64,000 nucleotides of DNA from Micrasema longulum (lineage: Eukaryota > Arthropoda > Insecta > Trichoptera > Brachycentridae). Of the stretch, positions 33,275 through 44,994 are shown in pieces. A model generated the notes under the pieces. It did no database searches and was not told where the DNA came from. It was given only the letters and a program-made list of their open reading frames with translations. The position numbers were made by a program, and so were the translations under genes. The stretch's first letter is position 1; each line of letters opens with the position of its first letter. The stretch is taken from positions 62,001 through 126,000 of the forward strand of contig JAGVSM010000188.1 of the NCBI GenBank assembly GCA_022494885.1. The letters run 5' to 3'.

Positions 33275-33795
33275 GTGGCACACAATTTTCATTTATTTTG
33301 TCCTTAAAATAAAGATAATTTGATAATTACAAAATTGCTTTACGGGAAGGGTGAAACGCCGGAAATCTTAGGCATTAATCATGTTAGATTTAAATGTATT
33401 GCATCGCGAAAAAAAAAGTATGTATATTTATTTATTTAAATGCTCTGTAGCCTTTTACATGTTACACATACATAAATATACGGTCAGAAGTAAATATAAA
33501 GTAATTAATATATTCATAATATTTAGAATCATCTGAAATTCAAAGTTTTTACTTAAATCAAAAATAAAAATAGGAAAAATAAATAAATAAAAACAAAAAA
33601 CAATTTTAACATATTAGTAAAAAAAAAATGAAAAGAGATGCAATATTCTCGTATTTTGTAGTGAAGGTAACAAAAGAGATTTTTCCTATCGTCATTTTTA
33701 AGGCAAAAATTTTTAGGAGAATAAAAACCAAGTTTGAAATACGAGTATATTGGTTAAATTAAAATCTTCACATAACCAAATGCAAATTATTATCT
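33275..33795. other. Unannotated AT-rich stretch
   Basis: Nothing recognised. Confidence 0.4.
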
Positions 33796-33799
33796 TTTT

Positions 33800-34770
33800 G
33801 TAGAAATAAATCTCCAATTTTATTTCCGTATTCAATAAACAACATTCAACTGGAAAAAGTCACAGAGATTCGAGATCTTGGTGTCATATTTGACGGAAAA
33901 CTTGACTTAAAAAGACACATCAACCACATTATTTCTAAAAGTATGAAAACTTTGGGTTTCATTCTTAAAACAATAAAGGATTTTTGATTAAATCAGTTAA
34001 AAAAATGAAACTCTTGTATATCCTTGGTTTGAGGTATTTAATATATCTGGGATTAGAAGCCAATTAGAGTACACCTCTACTATATGGTCTCCTTTTTACA
34101 AAATTCACATGAATTCTTGAAAGAGTCAAACGAAAATTTTTGAGATTCATAAATTTCAAATGGCATATTTCTATAAAACAAATACACTACATGTCTTTGT
34201 TGAATTCTTTGAATTTATCTACTTTAAGGGGTTGCAGGACAATGACAGACTTAAAATTTTTATATAATAGATATCATTAATTCTAAATTCGATTGTTGCA
34301 AACTCCTGGATTTAGCTAACTAACACGTAGAACTAGACAAAATACTGTATTTTATTGTCACCCTTCGTAAACCAACTATCTTTGTCACTTACCTATACCG
34401 CGTAAATACAGGCTAGGAAATGAATGTACTTCTCATATTGACATTTTTTACTCGAGTCTTTGAATTCAAATAATCTCTGTAAATATTTCATGATGTTCTA
34501 TAGCAACGATTAATTTTCAAAAGCTACTTATGCTAATGATCTGCTGTTAACTTATTTTATATTCATAATATAAATAGTTTTTTTATATATTTTGTATGCT
34601 GACATACATAAAGGTTTATCTATATATATATTTTTATTATTATTTTTCTTTTTAATTTTATATGTCCATTTGCTTAAATTGTTTTTTATTTTTGTGTAAC
34701 TAAACTAATTGTAATGTTATATTTTAAATTAAAAGTAACTTATGCCGTATAATAAACGAATAAATAAAAC
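33800..34770 (+). mobile_element. Jockey-like LINE, broken reverse-transcriptase C terminus and 3' end
   Basis: From 33844 the plus frame reads IQLEKVTEIRDLGVIFDGKL then DLKRHINHIISKSMKTLGFI before a stop. After frameshifts come SQLEYTSTIWSPFYKIH and LERVKRKFLRFINFKW. The order YLG/DLGV.FD, LEY.S.IW, RVQRKFLR is the conserved C-terminal half of jockey-type ORF2. Further decayed coding runs to about 34460, then an AT-rich 3' untranslated region ends with AATAAACGAATAAATAAAAC. A dead, 5'-truncated copy. Confidence 0.85.
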
Positions 34771-34774
34771 AAAC

Positions 34775-37110
34775 TTCCAGACAAAACTAAACAAAAGATT
34801 CAGACAAACTTTTCAAAAGGCGTAAAAAATTTAATTATCAACAACAGAGTACAAATAAAAAATTACGTATTATTTTTCTAAAATGAATGTCATAATCCGA
34901 AAGCGTTAATAAATTAATTTCAAATAAAAATATAAAAAATAAACGAAAAAAATGTCAAGAAACATAAGTAATCAAGCAGATCCTTGAAGAAAACGAACAT
35001 TCAAAACAAATTGTCTTGCCAGAGCAAAAAGCCAGAGGTATCAACATAAATCTCAAAGTAATAATGCGCCAAGCTATAGAAAGCCCAAACGTAGGAAAAC
35101 CATTCTATGACTTCTGGGTATTAAGTTAGCTACAGTTCGCAGCAAAACAATGGGCCGTACTCATGTCGAGAATTGCCAAATGGATATTAATTTGGATTGT
35201 AAATATTTTTTTAATATGTACCTGTGTATTTATTATTGCAGGGTTATTCTAATTTATTTTTCTATAATCCGCCTTTATTTATTTTATAGAACTGAAAATA
35301 CATGTGTGTGTTTATTTTTTATTTATTTATTCATTTTATTCACAATATACTTATGTAACATTTATTGAGACATAAATCTGAACTCCATGGAACCAAAGTC
35401 CTGTGTTGAGTTTGTTTGTTTGTCCGTCACATTTCCGAAATGGCGAGTCGTAGCGCCCTGAAATTAAAACACGTCACTTAAGATTTGATTTCAAACAGTG
35501 CTATTTTCGAGTAAAATTTGAATCAACCTCTACTCGATTAAAACTCAACCTTTAAACGGATGCCTAGTGCGGCCCCGACATATTGCCTGTAATCAACTGT
35601 CATTATCAACAGTTAACATACTTTAATTCACAAATTTATCTCCCAAATTGAGAAAAAATAGTATTTGAAGTAAATATGTTGACATAAGGAAAGTTTTTAA
35701 GCAACATAATACACGTGTCAGGACAATAAATGGCAAAAATCAATGTTTATCATGGAAAAATATTCGAAATCAATTACCTGTAAAAAATGACTCCTTTAAC
35801 ACCTTTGACGCTCCTACTGCTGCAACCAAACATACTACAATTCACCATAGTCAATATTTATTTATTATAACGTAAATATCCAAGTAATTTACAAACAAAG
35901 CCAAGCACAGCTACAAAAGCATCAGATCGAACCATTATGTTTATGTTGTCAAACAAAACAAAATAGCCACCAATTGGTTGCTAACCAACAAACCAACATC
36001 GCTTGCGTTCTATGAAACATAGTGATAGGGCTTCAATATAGGATCGCGTCATAGAATTAAGAATAGTCCAGAAGGAGCGTAGAATCATATTTGAATACAT
36101 CGGACTGTGTCCAATAACTTCCCCACTATGCCTCACTTTCGCCGCGCGCATTCGCGATGCCGTCGCATAATGTTGCACGGTGGGAAAAAATGTAATTATA
36201 CCACAAATGTAAGGTAAAAAAGCAATCTGTTAATTTCTCGTAAATTTTATTGTGCAAGCGGAAATATTTAATTGACACAACAAAGTAGATAAGTAAAGGG
36301 ACATTAATTAAGAGTAATTGAACTAATGAACTTTAAGCCTTAAATATAAAACAAATTTCATTTGACATAAAACGGATATTTTTATATCATGTTAAATAAT
36401 ATTTGATGTTTTAAAGATAATGTCGGTCAAATGTCCACGATAGAGTTATTTAATCCGAGATCCAATTTTCATTAGTTCTCTCATTAGAATAGCAAAGTAG
36501 GGTAACACAATTTACAACCCTGGCAACACTAAAGAAATTTGTATTTTGTTTCTTTGACAATCTGGCAGATGGAAAAATGTAATGTATGTGTATGACATTC
36601 ATTTGCTAATTACACATGAAATGTGATTATATCCTGTTTTTTTTAAGATCCTAGCAGTATTTCTACACTTTGAAAATAGAATAGTACTACGCTAATAATT
36701 AACGCCGATTTTCGGCACCGAACTGAACAGAATAGGTGTTTTCATGACGCAAATATATCCAAAAATATATGTATTTCTGTGTCCAGGCGGATCAAGAATA
36801 CAGTGCAATATAACCAGAACCCTACCTAACACAAGTGTTTTGAAAGAGGAATTATACCAAAATCTAAAAAAAAATTACCAATAGGATTTATTTTTATTAT
36901 AAGATACCTGTCTCAAAAATGTCAAAAAAGCGATGAATCTAATAACTCAATATTCTAAATTTGTGAATTAAAATATAACTTGTATTTTTTTTCTCTCCGT
37001 TTCCAAGCGAATGAAAATTACAGTTCTGTATAACCGGAGCCCTGAATGAGTGTTTTAGACTCGATGATTGCTCTTAGGTAAAAATTCTGAATAAGGAAAT
37101 TGAGTGGAGA
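34775..37110. other. Long stretch without a recognised gene
   Basis: Mostly AT-rich. 35390-35600 contains TTTGTTTGTTTGTCCGTCAC and a run of GC-richer sequence that may be a decayed element. 35980-36180 opens a 65-codon minus frame in a GC-richer patch with no known motif. I see no exon, RNA gene or clear repeat boundary. Confidence 0.4.
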
Positions 37111-37114
37111 TAAG

Positions 37115-37335
37115 TTAGCCTCGTTGTTTAATGGTTGGCGCGTTTGCTTATCGTTCTGAAGGTCGGGTTTCGATTCCTTGCAAGGCAGAAGTGAAATATA
37201 GATTTTAAAGGTTGTTTAGACAACGATTTTTCGTTGTTTTTTTACTGGCGCTTAAAGCGTAGGGTAAATTACCTTAGGCTCCATTTGGTTTACAGATGCA
37301 TTGCCTCATGCATCACTGAGCGCGAAAAGAAGAAT
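37115..37335 (+). mobile_element. tRNA-derived SINE, type C (best copy)
   Basis: Head TAGCCTCGTTGTTTAATGGT then TGGCGCGTTTGCTTATC, box B GGGTTTCGATTCC, and a body with TACTGGCGCTTAAAGCGTAG and GCATTGCCTCATGCATCACT. The body matches the minus-strand copies at 30790 and 33040. Confidence 0.75.
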
Positions 37336-37339
37336 TATG

Positions 37340-38635
37340 ATAAAATTATTATTTAATATTTAAGCACACACGAAAAACAAATCAAAAGGATATTAATACC
37401 TTAACTTTCATAAAAAATGGTGGATCTAAACGATAGTGATGAAAATTCATATCAACCGTATTTATATTTTATAATTTCATCGTATTTCGGATAATCTGAA
37501 AATATGACCTAAAGTTTTGCCAAATTCTACCCTCTGTAGCCATGCATCCCTTTTTGTTCCCTTGTAAGACAAAGTAGCTCGCAGTTGTCTCTTTTCAACA
37601 AGCTGGTTGAAAATGCAGACTAAAAATAGCAGTTCTCTTCTTTACAGTCCGTAATTTTGCAAGCTATATTTAGAATTTCATTCTTGCATTTCTAACTTCA
37701 ATTCTTTTCTAAGAATACTCTTGCCCACCGATACTTCTTTATGTAATGAAAGGGAAATCGAAAACCTTTAAATTCTGCAGAATATAGCAATGAGAATAGT
37801 ACTTAAAATAAACAAAATATTATGCATCTAAAAATTTAGAAAGAATTTATTAGGAAACTGGCTTATTTACAGTACAGCAACAAATAAAATACACAATTAA
37901 CATTTATAAGAGTAATTAAGAGATATAATAAATAAAGTATTTATACGAGTACATTTTTATTACCAGCAATGCCGTACATACGAAACTATACATAATAAAA
38001 GGATAAAATTACTAATGATGATAAAAACAGTCTCAAAACTCACTGTACATGTACAAAGGTTTAAAATTGTACAATGAGTTACTTGAAAAAATAAAAGAAA
38101 TGAAAAAGTTATGTAAAATTTAAAGCCTTGATATAATTGAATTTATAAAACACGTTATTCAACAATTTGTATATAAAATGGAATGTTGTTAAATGTTTAT
38201 GAGTTAAAGTTGAACGTTAATAAAGTACCTAAATAAACAAAAAATGGTAGATTTAAAAATAAGGATTTTGGAAATTACTTTTCATGAATTCAATCTTTAT
38301 AAATATGATTTTATTGTACGTGTGATGTCACAACTTTTCCTAAACGGCTTAACCGATTTACGTGCGGTTTACAGAGAAATGTAGGTATTTGAGCTGCGCG
38401 TATACGTAAATATTACAATTTTCAATCGAATCTGTAAAAAAAAATTATAATCATAAATCTTTTTTTCATCGTACTACTAGGGTTGCATTCGACGAGAATG
38501 CTTTTACAAAAAAAAAATGGAAGGATTTAGATTTTTTGTGTTTAAAAATTTTATTTTTGAATGTTAACAAACAACATTAGCTTATCATGGATCTATGTTG
38601 AATTGTGTAACTGGTATAAGAAGAAGTATAAAAAT
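37340..38635. other. Unannotated AT-rich stretch
   Basis: No gene recognised. 38320-38420 (AACGGCTTAACCGATTTACG) resembles short motifs common in insect rolling-circle elements, but nothing else supports that. Confidence 0.35.
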
Positions 38636-38639
38636 GGAA

Positions 38640-38781
38640 AATTGTTGTCGGGCATTGCCTGCCATTGGTTCAGTTGGATGAACCTCACCCACATGATAAA
38701 AGTTTCAGCTTGTTTACTTCACAAAAGTCAACAGACGGAAGACGTAAGAAAATGTGGATGTTTAAACATAGTCAAATGGTA
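38640..38781 (-). repeat. R1 repeat, inverted A-B, interrupted by a LINE
   Basis: GGCATTGCCTGCCATTGG, GATAAAAGTTTCAGCTTGTT and GTCAAATGGTAAATGTT are the R1 part. The rest of part A resumes at 39436 (GTTACACAGTGTAAAGTGAC), on the far side of the LINE at 38782-39435. Confidence 0.8.
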
Positions 38782-39435
38782 AATGTTTTTTATTTTTTAT
38801 TTTATTTGGGATATAAACAAAAATATAACAAATAAAATATACAGAGAATAAAACCAATGACAGATATCTACAGAAATACATTAAATACACGTACAATACA
38901 TACTAGTGTGTTTGTGTGAGTGTAAATGAGTGAGAGGGTAGGTGATTGGGTGTTATATTGGAATGAAGGTGGACATGTGTGTAAAAATTATTACACAAGT
39001 GTCGAAAATATAAATATATATACAATATTAAGAATTAGACATAAAATAAAATAAGATAAAATAAGACTTTATTATTGAAACTAAGTATAAGACAAAAAAG
39101 TATGTTTTAAGACGCGCATTTTAAATGTTAATTTTTTACAATCAAATGGATGGAACGAAACGTATAAGTGGAGAGTTCTGTGCATAGTTCGTACAAACTG
39201 CTGGCACATGAAATAGAGAGCTCGACGTGTGACGGGTGCGGTAGCTGGGAACATTGAATGATTACTCCAACATAAGAGCCGGACTATCAAGGCGTCCACT
39301 AAGTATGTCATGAAGCACCCCCATGTCTAATAGTAGACAGCGATTTTCTAAAGTAAGCAAGTGGTGCTTTTTGCAGGAAGACATATTTTTGAGATCGGTA
39401 TTCCTGCATCTCCAGTTAAGATGTCTAAGAAGACA
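38782..39435 (-). mobile_element. Jockey-like LINE insertion (5'-truncated, about 650 bp)
   Basis: The minus strand from 39432 reads KNMSSCKKHHLLTLENRCLL, then LDMGVLHDILSGRLDSPALM, one stop, then SFNVPSYRTRHTSSLFHVPA and a final SPLIRFVPSI, with a terminal stop at 39144-39142. This matches the C-terminal tail of jockey/CR1 ORF2 proteins. The 3' untranslated region of about 360 bp ends in an A-rich tail (T-rich on plus at 38782-38810). The element splits an R1 repeat, giving its exact ends. Only one internal stop is seen, so it is younger than most LINE pieces here. Confidence 0.88.
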
Positions 39436-39478
39436 GTGTTACACAGTGTAAAGTGACCACTTAAATTACCGGTTGATC
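39436..39478 (-). repeat. R1 repeat, remainder of the copy split by the LINE
   Basis: GTTACACAGTGTAAAGTGAC and CACTTAAATTACCGG continue the R1 part A that breaks off at 38781. Confidence 0.75.
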
Positions 39479-39479
39479 A

Positions 39480-40120
39480 AATATATCATGGGAACTCCCG
39501 GAGTAATATCGAATAAATGGCCGAAAAACTAAAATGCTTTTATGACAATATTATAATATTTAATAATTGGCAATGTTAAAGTGTCGATACTGATCTTACA
39601 TTTCAAACAGAAATATAGTATGATAGTACAATAGCTTCAAATAAGTAAGGTTTTTTCATTGAGTGAGGTTGATTGGTAATTGGTATAAATATCACATTTC
39701 CTCATGCGAACACTTGAATTAATATGCTAAAATATTTTTATCTTAGAAACAACTATAATAAGGTAACTTTTGACATTGTTCTTGGATTCAATTTCTTTTT
39801 GCAAACAACTGAATCATGATAAAATCATGTGGCTTTTGATAAACACTGCCTCCACTAGATAATATTTCTAAGAGAGTAGAGATTCTACTACTGAATTTCG
39901 TAATTTTTAAAAAGCAGATTGTTTGAAAAAAAAAAAAAAATTACCATCATTTCCGTGCTAGATGGATGCTAGGGGGAGTTTCCCACGCGTCGTACAACTC
40001 CCAAAGCCGGACACTGCTTGTATCAGCGAAACAAAGCGTGTGATAATTGTTAACCGTCTCTTGAGCAAGTATGATAACCGGAAAGGGGAGAAGTAAAGTA
40101 AGATGAGAAGTAAAATAAGA
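39480..40120. other. Unannotated AT-rich stretch
   Basis: Nothing recognised; an A run lies at 39926-39940. Confidence 0.4.
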
Positions 40121-40129
40121 AGAATAAGG

Positions 40130-40545
40130 GACGTTCATTTGGGTGTTCACTTTTTCCAGGTGATCGGTGGTCGCATACATAACTCAGAAATTCTGATGGA
40201 TGTAGGTCTGTTCGTACCTGATAACTATCTTCGACAAAGACAGCATCGATTGTTTTACCTACCACGATGCAGAACCAACCTGCCAATGGTTATGCCGGTT
40301 GGTGGAGCAATCTTGCTACTTAATCACATCGCCTCGGATGTCGACATATTTCACGACAGAGGGCCTTCCCTTAGGAAAGCACTTTCTAACTTTTAATTTT
40401 TCTTTTTACATTTTGTTATATTATTTTAATAACATAACTATCCACTGTTATTTGTGATCTATTATTGTATTAAGAATGAATTGAGTCATTTTTCTGTAAT
40501 GTTCTAAATATCTGAATAAATAAATGAAATGAAATGAAATAAAAG
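40130..40545 (+). mobile_element. LINE 3' end with reverse-transcriptase C-terminal tail
   Basis: The plus frame to the stop after 40396 reads MDVGLFVPDNYLRQRQHRLF, then YLPRCRTNLPMVMPVGGAIL and HIASDVDIFHDRG. It has no stop over this part and is highly similar to 20761-20975 and 42279-42545. A 3' untranslated region of about 115 bp ends in a GAAAT pentamer repeat (40523-40545), the target-primed tail. A 5'-truncated copy, relatively young. Confidence 0.85.
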
Positions 40546-40769
40546 ATACTCATTTCTTATCCCGAATTAAAAAAAAAAACAACAAATAAAATATGTAATA
40601 TATCAACAGTGAGCATCGTTATTTGAAAATGAGTAGACGGTAAGGCGGGATATCAAAAATTAATTCTTCAAATTTCCATAATTGCCTTGCTTTTATGGCA
40701 GGTTTGGTTTGCTTTTCATTTTCGTTTTGTAGTAGGATTTTAAATTTATTTTTTAATAATTTATTTTTG

Positions 40770-40945
40770 GAATAACCGGCCTAGCCTTGAGGCAATGAAA
40801 AATATACCACAACACAAAGACCAATTGAAAAAAAGTCTTTCTTGGGTTCCTTTCTTGCAGTTGGTGAGAATCGAACCCGTGACGCCAGTTACACAGTTGA
40901 CCGTCTAACCAACTGCGCCTGTCAAACGATGCTATATCACCATAG
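40770..40945 (-). mobile_element. tRNA-derived SINE, type E
   Basis: On the minus strand: GGCGCAGTTGGTTAGACGGT (box A region), then CACGGGTTCGATTCTCACC (box B). A body follows and ends near AATAAATTATTAAAAAATAA. Flanking bases do not form an acceptor stem, so it is a retroposon rather than a tRNA gene. The only copy in the window. Confidence 0.7.
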
Positions 40946-41117
40946 ACTAACAAATCATCCTATTTCTTTCGTAGCAATAGTTGGAAGACCAAGCTACTTT
41001 TGGTCCTAATAAAATATGTCATTTTATTTGGAAAATTCTTATGAATAAACAAAACCTCGTATTGTTAAACGACACAACTAGTTAATTATCCAAATCATTT
41101 TTTTCTAATACTATGTG

Positions 41118-41145
41118 AGCGAAGCAGCGGGTAAGGGCTAGCATT
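41118..41145 (+). other. Possible rolling-circle (Helitron) 3' end
   Basis: GCGAAGCAGCGGGTAAGGGC followed by TAG resembles the 3' terminus often seen in insect Helitrons (GC-rich segment ending CTAG). Without a hairpin of convincing length or a 5' TC end it remains a weak call. Confidence 0.25.
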
Positions 41146-42159
41146 ATTATATTTGAACTTAAAAATAAACCTATAAACTTTGTAATGACTAAGGGCCGGT
41201 TTTATAAACATCTATCAAACTTCCGTAGTGTAACGAACCGTTGGCTGTTCGTTACGGTAACCGACGGTTTTGTGTTCTATAAACCATTTTTGTTAATGGA
41301 CGGTCGCCGGTAAGCATTTTCATAGAAATTCAAATTTTAGTCGCAGCTTCTATATTTTTTTGTCAATTGTCTATAAAAAAACTTTTGATCTAAGCTTTTT
41401 CTGTGAAACGCGAACGGTGCGCAATGGTATTCACTGAATTAAAAAAATACAGCAAATACAAATACTTGTCAATTTTGAACAAAGTTTTTACACAAAAAAG
41501 AACTATGAATTAAAAGTACGATGAATTAAAAGTAAAATTTTTAAAAGCGAGCAGGAAAACAGCAGATAACGATGGATGGTGTTTAATATTATCTATTATT
41601 TTTATATTAATTTATATCAATAAACCAAGTTTAAAATAAGTTTTTTGTAACTGCTGAAATATATTTATCCATCAGACTAAATTTGATTTTATACCACCAC
41701 GCAGAGTAAAAACCAGATAAAATTGGTGATAAAACTAAATTTATAAATATGTATGATGTATAAATCTGTAAATAAATTATCTGTTAGGGCTCTACTTTGG
41801 TTCAAATTAATTTATCAGCATGCGTCGCACTCCGAGTATAAACACAAGTAAGTACATGATTACAACACCAGGTTTACTAGTATGGAAGTGATATCTGTTC
41901 CTAGATATTGCAATGTAATTACCAATTGAACCTATTATATTTAATATGTATGGCAAAAGGACACTGTAATACAGTTTACCTAAAATATTTAACATGTTAC
42001 CAAACAATATTAAAAATACTGAGTTAAATACAAGACTGAGACGTTTGCTCAAATTATGGTTAATAGAAAAAAGATTTTGTATTTGATTTTGATTTTGTTT
42101 AAGTGATAGTTTTTAATTTTTTCTAATGTAATATGTAATGTTTTTCTAGTAAAATCTTA

Positions 42160-42545
42160 TTAATTCAATTCAATTCAATTTAATTAATTTATTTTAAATA
42201 TAACATATACATTACAAAAATATATTCAATACGTACATATTATAAAAAAGAAAAAAAAATACACGAAAGAGACTCATGTCAAAGGAGTAGGAGAATCCTG
42301 CTCCGGAAAACCCCTTCGGATACATGGAACAGATCAATATCCAGAGCGATGTTGTTCAGCATTGCGGTAGCCCTTCCAACAGGCATAACCATAGGCAGGT
42401 TGGTCCTGAATATCGGAATATGAAACAATTTATGTTGACGCTGTCTTAGGTAATTATTAGGAATATACAAACCAATGCTCATCATAATTTCAAAATTATC
42501 GATCACACCGCGAAACAATCGATAAAAATGTGTAGTCAAATACAC
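42160..42545 (-). mobile_element. LINE 3' end with reverse-transcriptase C-terminal tail
   Basis: The minus frame 42545-42279 reads MMSIGLYIPNNYLRQRQHKL, then FHIPIFRTNLPMVMPVGRAT and NNIALDIDLFHVSEG. It is homologous to the frames at 20761-20975 and 40130-40396 and is open. The tail lies at 42160-42185 (AATTC-type repeats on plus). A 5'-truncated insertion. Confidence 0.82.
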
Positions 42546-42559
42546 ATTCCTTCTATTAG

Positions 42560-42660
42560 GTTAAGTGTGAATAATCGATGCAATTTATAAGAACCTGCTG
42601 ACGAGTTGTGTGTATGCAACTCAGCAGGACTTTAATTTAAGACTATTTAGTAATTTTTTT
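42560..42660 (+). mobile_element. LINE 3' untranslated fragment with conserved hairpin
   Basis: CCTGCTGACGAGTTG (42594-42608) pairs with CAACTCAGCAGG (42617-42628). The same hairpin, with the same flanking order, occurs in the 3' region of the LINE at 17940-18903 (minus strand, 18052 to 18017). Confidence 0.6.
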
Positions 42661-43104
42661 TTTTTTTAATCCCAAAATAATGACTATCTGCATGTTAATT
42701 GGGCGGAGATTTGATCAAATAACAATGTGATAAAACAACTGTCAACTGTCATGTCGAATACGGCAGTGGCACCGAAGGTAACGGATCGTAATGCATTTAA
42801 CCGGCCAAAATCGGCCAGTAACCATTTAACCATAGATTTCACGACTCGTAACGCTGCGAATAAAACGCAATTATCGGCTGGTATATCAAATATTAGTTTA
42901 AAATGCTATCAAGTTAATGAGCGGAGGTTTATAAAACTGGCCCCATGAACTAATTTGATTTCCAGGCCCTGCGACACGCTGTAATAGTTTAAGTTTAAAT
43001 GAAGTTTAATTTTGGAACAAAATATTTTTATTTAATCAAAATTAAAAGTCAACATCATGACATTGAAAGTTATTTTTAAAAACATGCGAAAACATTTTTG
43101 ATCG

Positions 43105-43180
43105 TGAATCTTGGCATTTACAGAGTTTAAGACCACCATTGGCTGGTCATACGCCCCTTAATGCCTAGACTCCGCCAGTC
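43105..43180. repeat. R1 repeat fragment in fold-back form
   Basis: AATCTTGGCATTTACAGAG, CACCATTGGCTGGTCATA and TAATGCCTAGACTCC: forward and reversed ends of part A are joined across a deleted middle. Confidence 0.5.
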
Positions 43181-43243
43181 ACGCCAACAACTACACATAA
43201 TTATTTGCAGCTCCGAGCATGAGTCAGGGAAAAAAAAACATTT

Positions 43244-43494
43244 CGGTAGTCAGATGGCAGAAGGGACCATCTGTGTGTTTTAGTTTTTGAAAGATTTAAT
43301 AAATATTTCCGTAAATACACATAGAAAAAACAAAAAAAAACATCACCATTTAGAATGGTAATTTATTATTGAAAAGTAACTCAAAAATATTTTAGTTTGT
43401 GGATTGAAGTGGATGGAATGAAATTGAGTCATATTTCAGCTTTCCTAAACATTTTTGAAAATTACAGATGGTCCCTTTTGCCATCTGACTACCG
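43244..43494. mobile_element. MITE M1, copy 2 (4-bp target duplication)
   Basis: Same 31-bp termini as 17272-17523 (CGGTAGTCAGATGGCAGAAG at one end, its complement at the other). Flanked by ATTT at 43240-43243 and 43495-43498. It is 251 bp long and very similar to copy 1 throughout. Confidence 0.9.
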
Positions 43495-43504
43495 ATTTAT
43501 TACT

Positions 43505-44650
43505 TTACATAATAGATTAAACTCTGTGAATTAATGAATTGATTCAGATTTATAAGATGTGCATTTTTATAATACCCAGTAAAAGTGTTTTTCACTCAAA
43601 AGTGAGCATGTAAAAAAATAAATGACATTAAAAAAAAATGTCTGGGAACAGGAATAAAGGAATAAAAGTCATAAATATTGATATTCATTTTTGTTTTATT
43701 ATCATTCAACATAAATTTCAGATACCTACAATTTCCCGAACACAATGTATTCAGAAATAATTTTACCAAACCCTTCGAAGGCTAGAGGATATTTTTTATA
43801 ATTTATTAGGTAGATTTAGTCTAGGTGCAAACATTTTGAAAAAATATTTTGAGAATTTGATTATAAAAGATTCGTAAATTTGACCTTATATTTGATATAT
43901 TTTACCTAAACCATCTTAGGATTTATTTAAGAAATTATTTGAATGCGGTGTTGGTTTATGATTAAACCGTTACAAGCTTTTTTTCAAATTACGCATATTA
44001 AAAAAAATGGTTTAATTTGTCATATTCTGCTACCATCGATTTGAAAAGATTTTCTTCGAGACAAAAGGCACTAAATATTTAAAAGGGAAATCTTATAATT
44101 TAGTACATACCAATTGAACCTATTATATTTAATATGTATAGTTACAATTCCAATTGGATTCTTCTGGTGAAATTCGTAATTATGAAGTGTACAAACATGT
44201 TTGCAAAACAGTCTTTTCAACTAGCATCTTTTTTACTTAACAACAATATTCAATAAGAAATTGCATCTCTACTCTCTACCTAGTCAAATACTCGTCAGTA
44301 TGTACCACCGACACCTACTTTCATACAAAATCTCAGTACTTTATTTTACAGTCAATATCACAAGCTATTGTTTTCTATCACAACTGAACAACAGTTAGTG
44401 GAATATTTTTTCTTATTTATGTTTGCGTTGGTCCATTATCGAACAAATTCCTTTGAAATAGTCAATTGTTGTAAGTAAAATGTTTCTCGTTCGCATACAC
44501 TATCGCATTCAATTTGATATTTATAATTGACATCAAAGTTTATCGTATAAGAATGTCAACATTAATCTACATCTTTATACTAAAATATCACTGAAAGTAC
44601 AAGTAGAATTTCGCTAATTTATAATGATAAGTTCATTAGAGTTTTTGATA
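43505..44650. other. AT-rich stretch downstream of the 44995-45477 gene
   Basis: No coding signal. A 32-bp segment at 44108-44139 (within it TTGAACCTATTATATTTAAT) is repeated exactly at 41920-41951, hinting at a small element shared by the two places. Confidence 0.45.
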
Positions 44651-44658
44651 ATTTAACG

Positions 44659-44920
44659 TTTATTGAAAATGCGAATAGTGCATTGCGTAAGTTGAGAATG
44701 ACATGTTCAGTTTAATTATTCCCGATATCGATTCTAAAACAAATAAAATAATTGTGAAAGTTATACACTATACATTGTTAACAATACCGAAAAGCCACCT
44801 GCATGTTCATTATACTTATATATGATTCTATCAAATCTGTCACATGCAGCTATCACTCGTTTTCAGTTCTAACTTTTAATAATATTAATCCGAATTAAAA
44901 CTAGCGATAAAGTCTTTAAT
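44659..44920 (-). terminator. Candidate poly(A) signals for the 44995-45477 gene
   Basis: On the minus strand ATTAAA occurs at 44920-44915 and 44880-44875, about 75 and 115 bp after the stop codon, and AATAAA at 44664-44659. Which one is used cannot be told from the sequence. Confidence 0.4.
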
Positions 44921-44994
44921 TTGATGAGATGAGATGATACGACAATGACACGTGATATAGAAGTTCTCGGATTGTGGTGATGTGGAGATGGAGC

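Larger units (their letters stand above)
41193..42943. mobile_element. Possible 1.75-kb DNA element bounded by 17-bp inverted ends
   Basis: GGGCCGGTTTTATAAAC (41193-41209) is matched in reverse by GTTTATAAAACTGGCCCC (42927-42944) with one mismatch. The interval contains LINE pieces (42160-42545 and 42594-42660) that may have inserted later. No transposase frame is visible. It could also be two separate short elements in opposite orientation. Confidence 0.35.

Noticed and set aside
38290..41145. A full Helitron from the AACGGCTTAACCGATT segment to the CTAG end
   Set aside because: No Rep/helicase frame and no TC 5' end, and the interval contains several unrelated insertions.
41807..42052. 81-codon hydrophobic minus frame as a membrane protein gene
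   Set aside because: AT-rich codons give hydrophobic residues by chance; no promoter or homologous copy, and it lies inside repeat debris.
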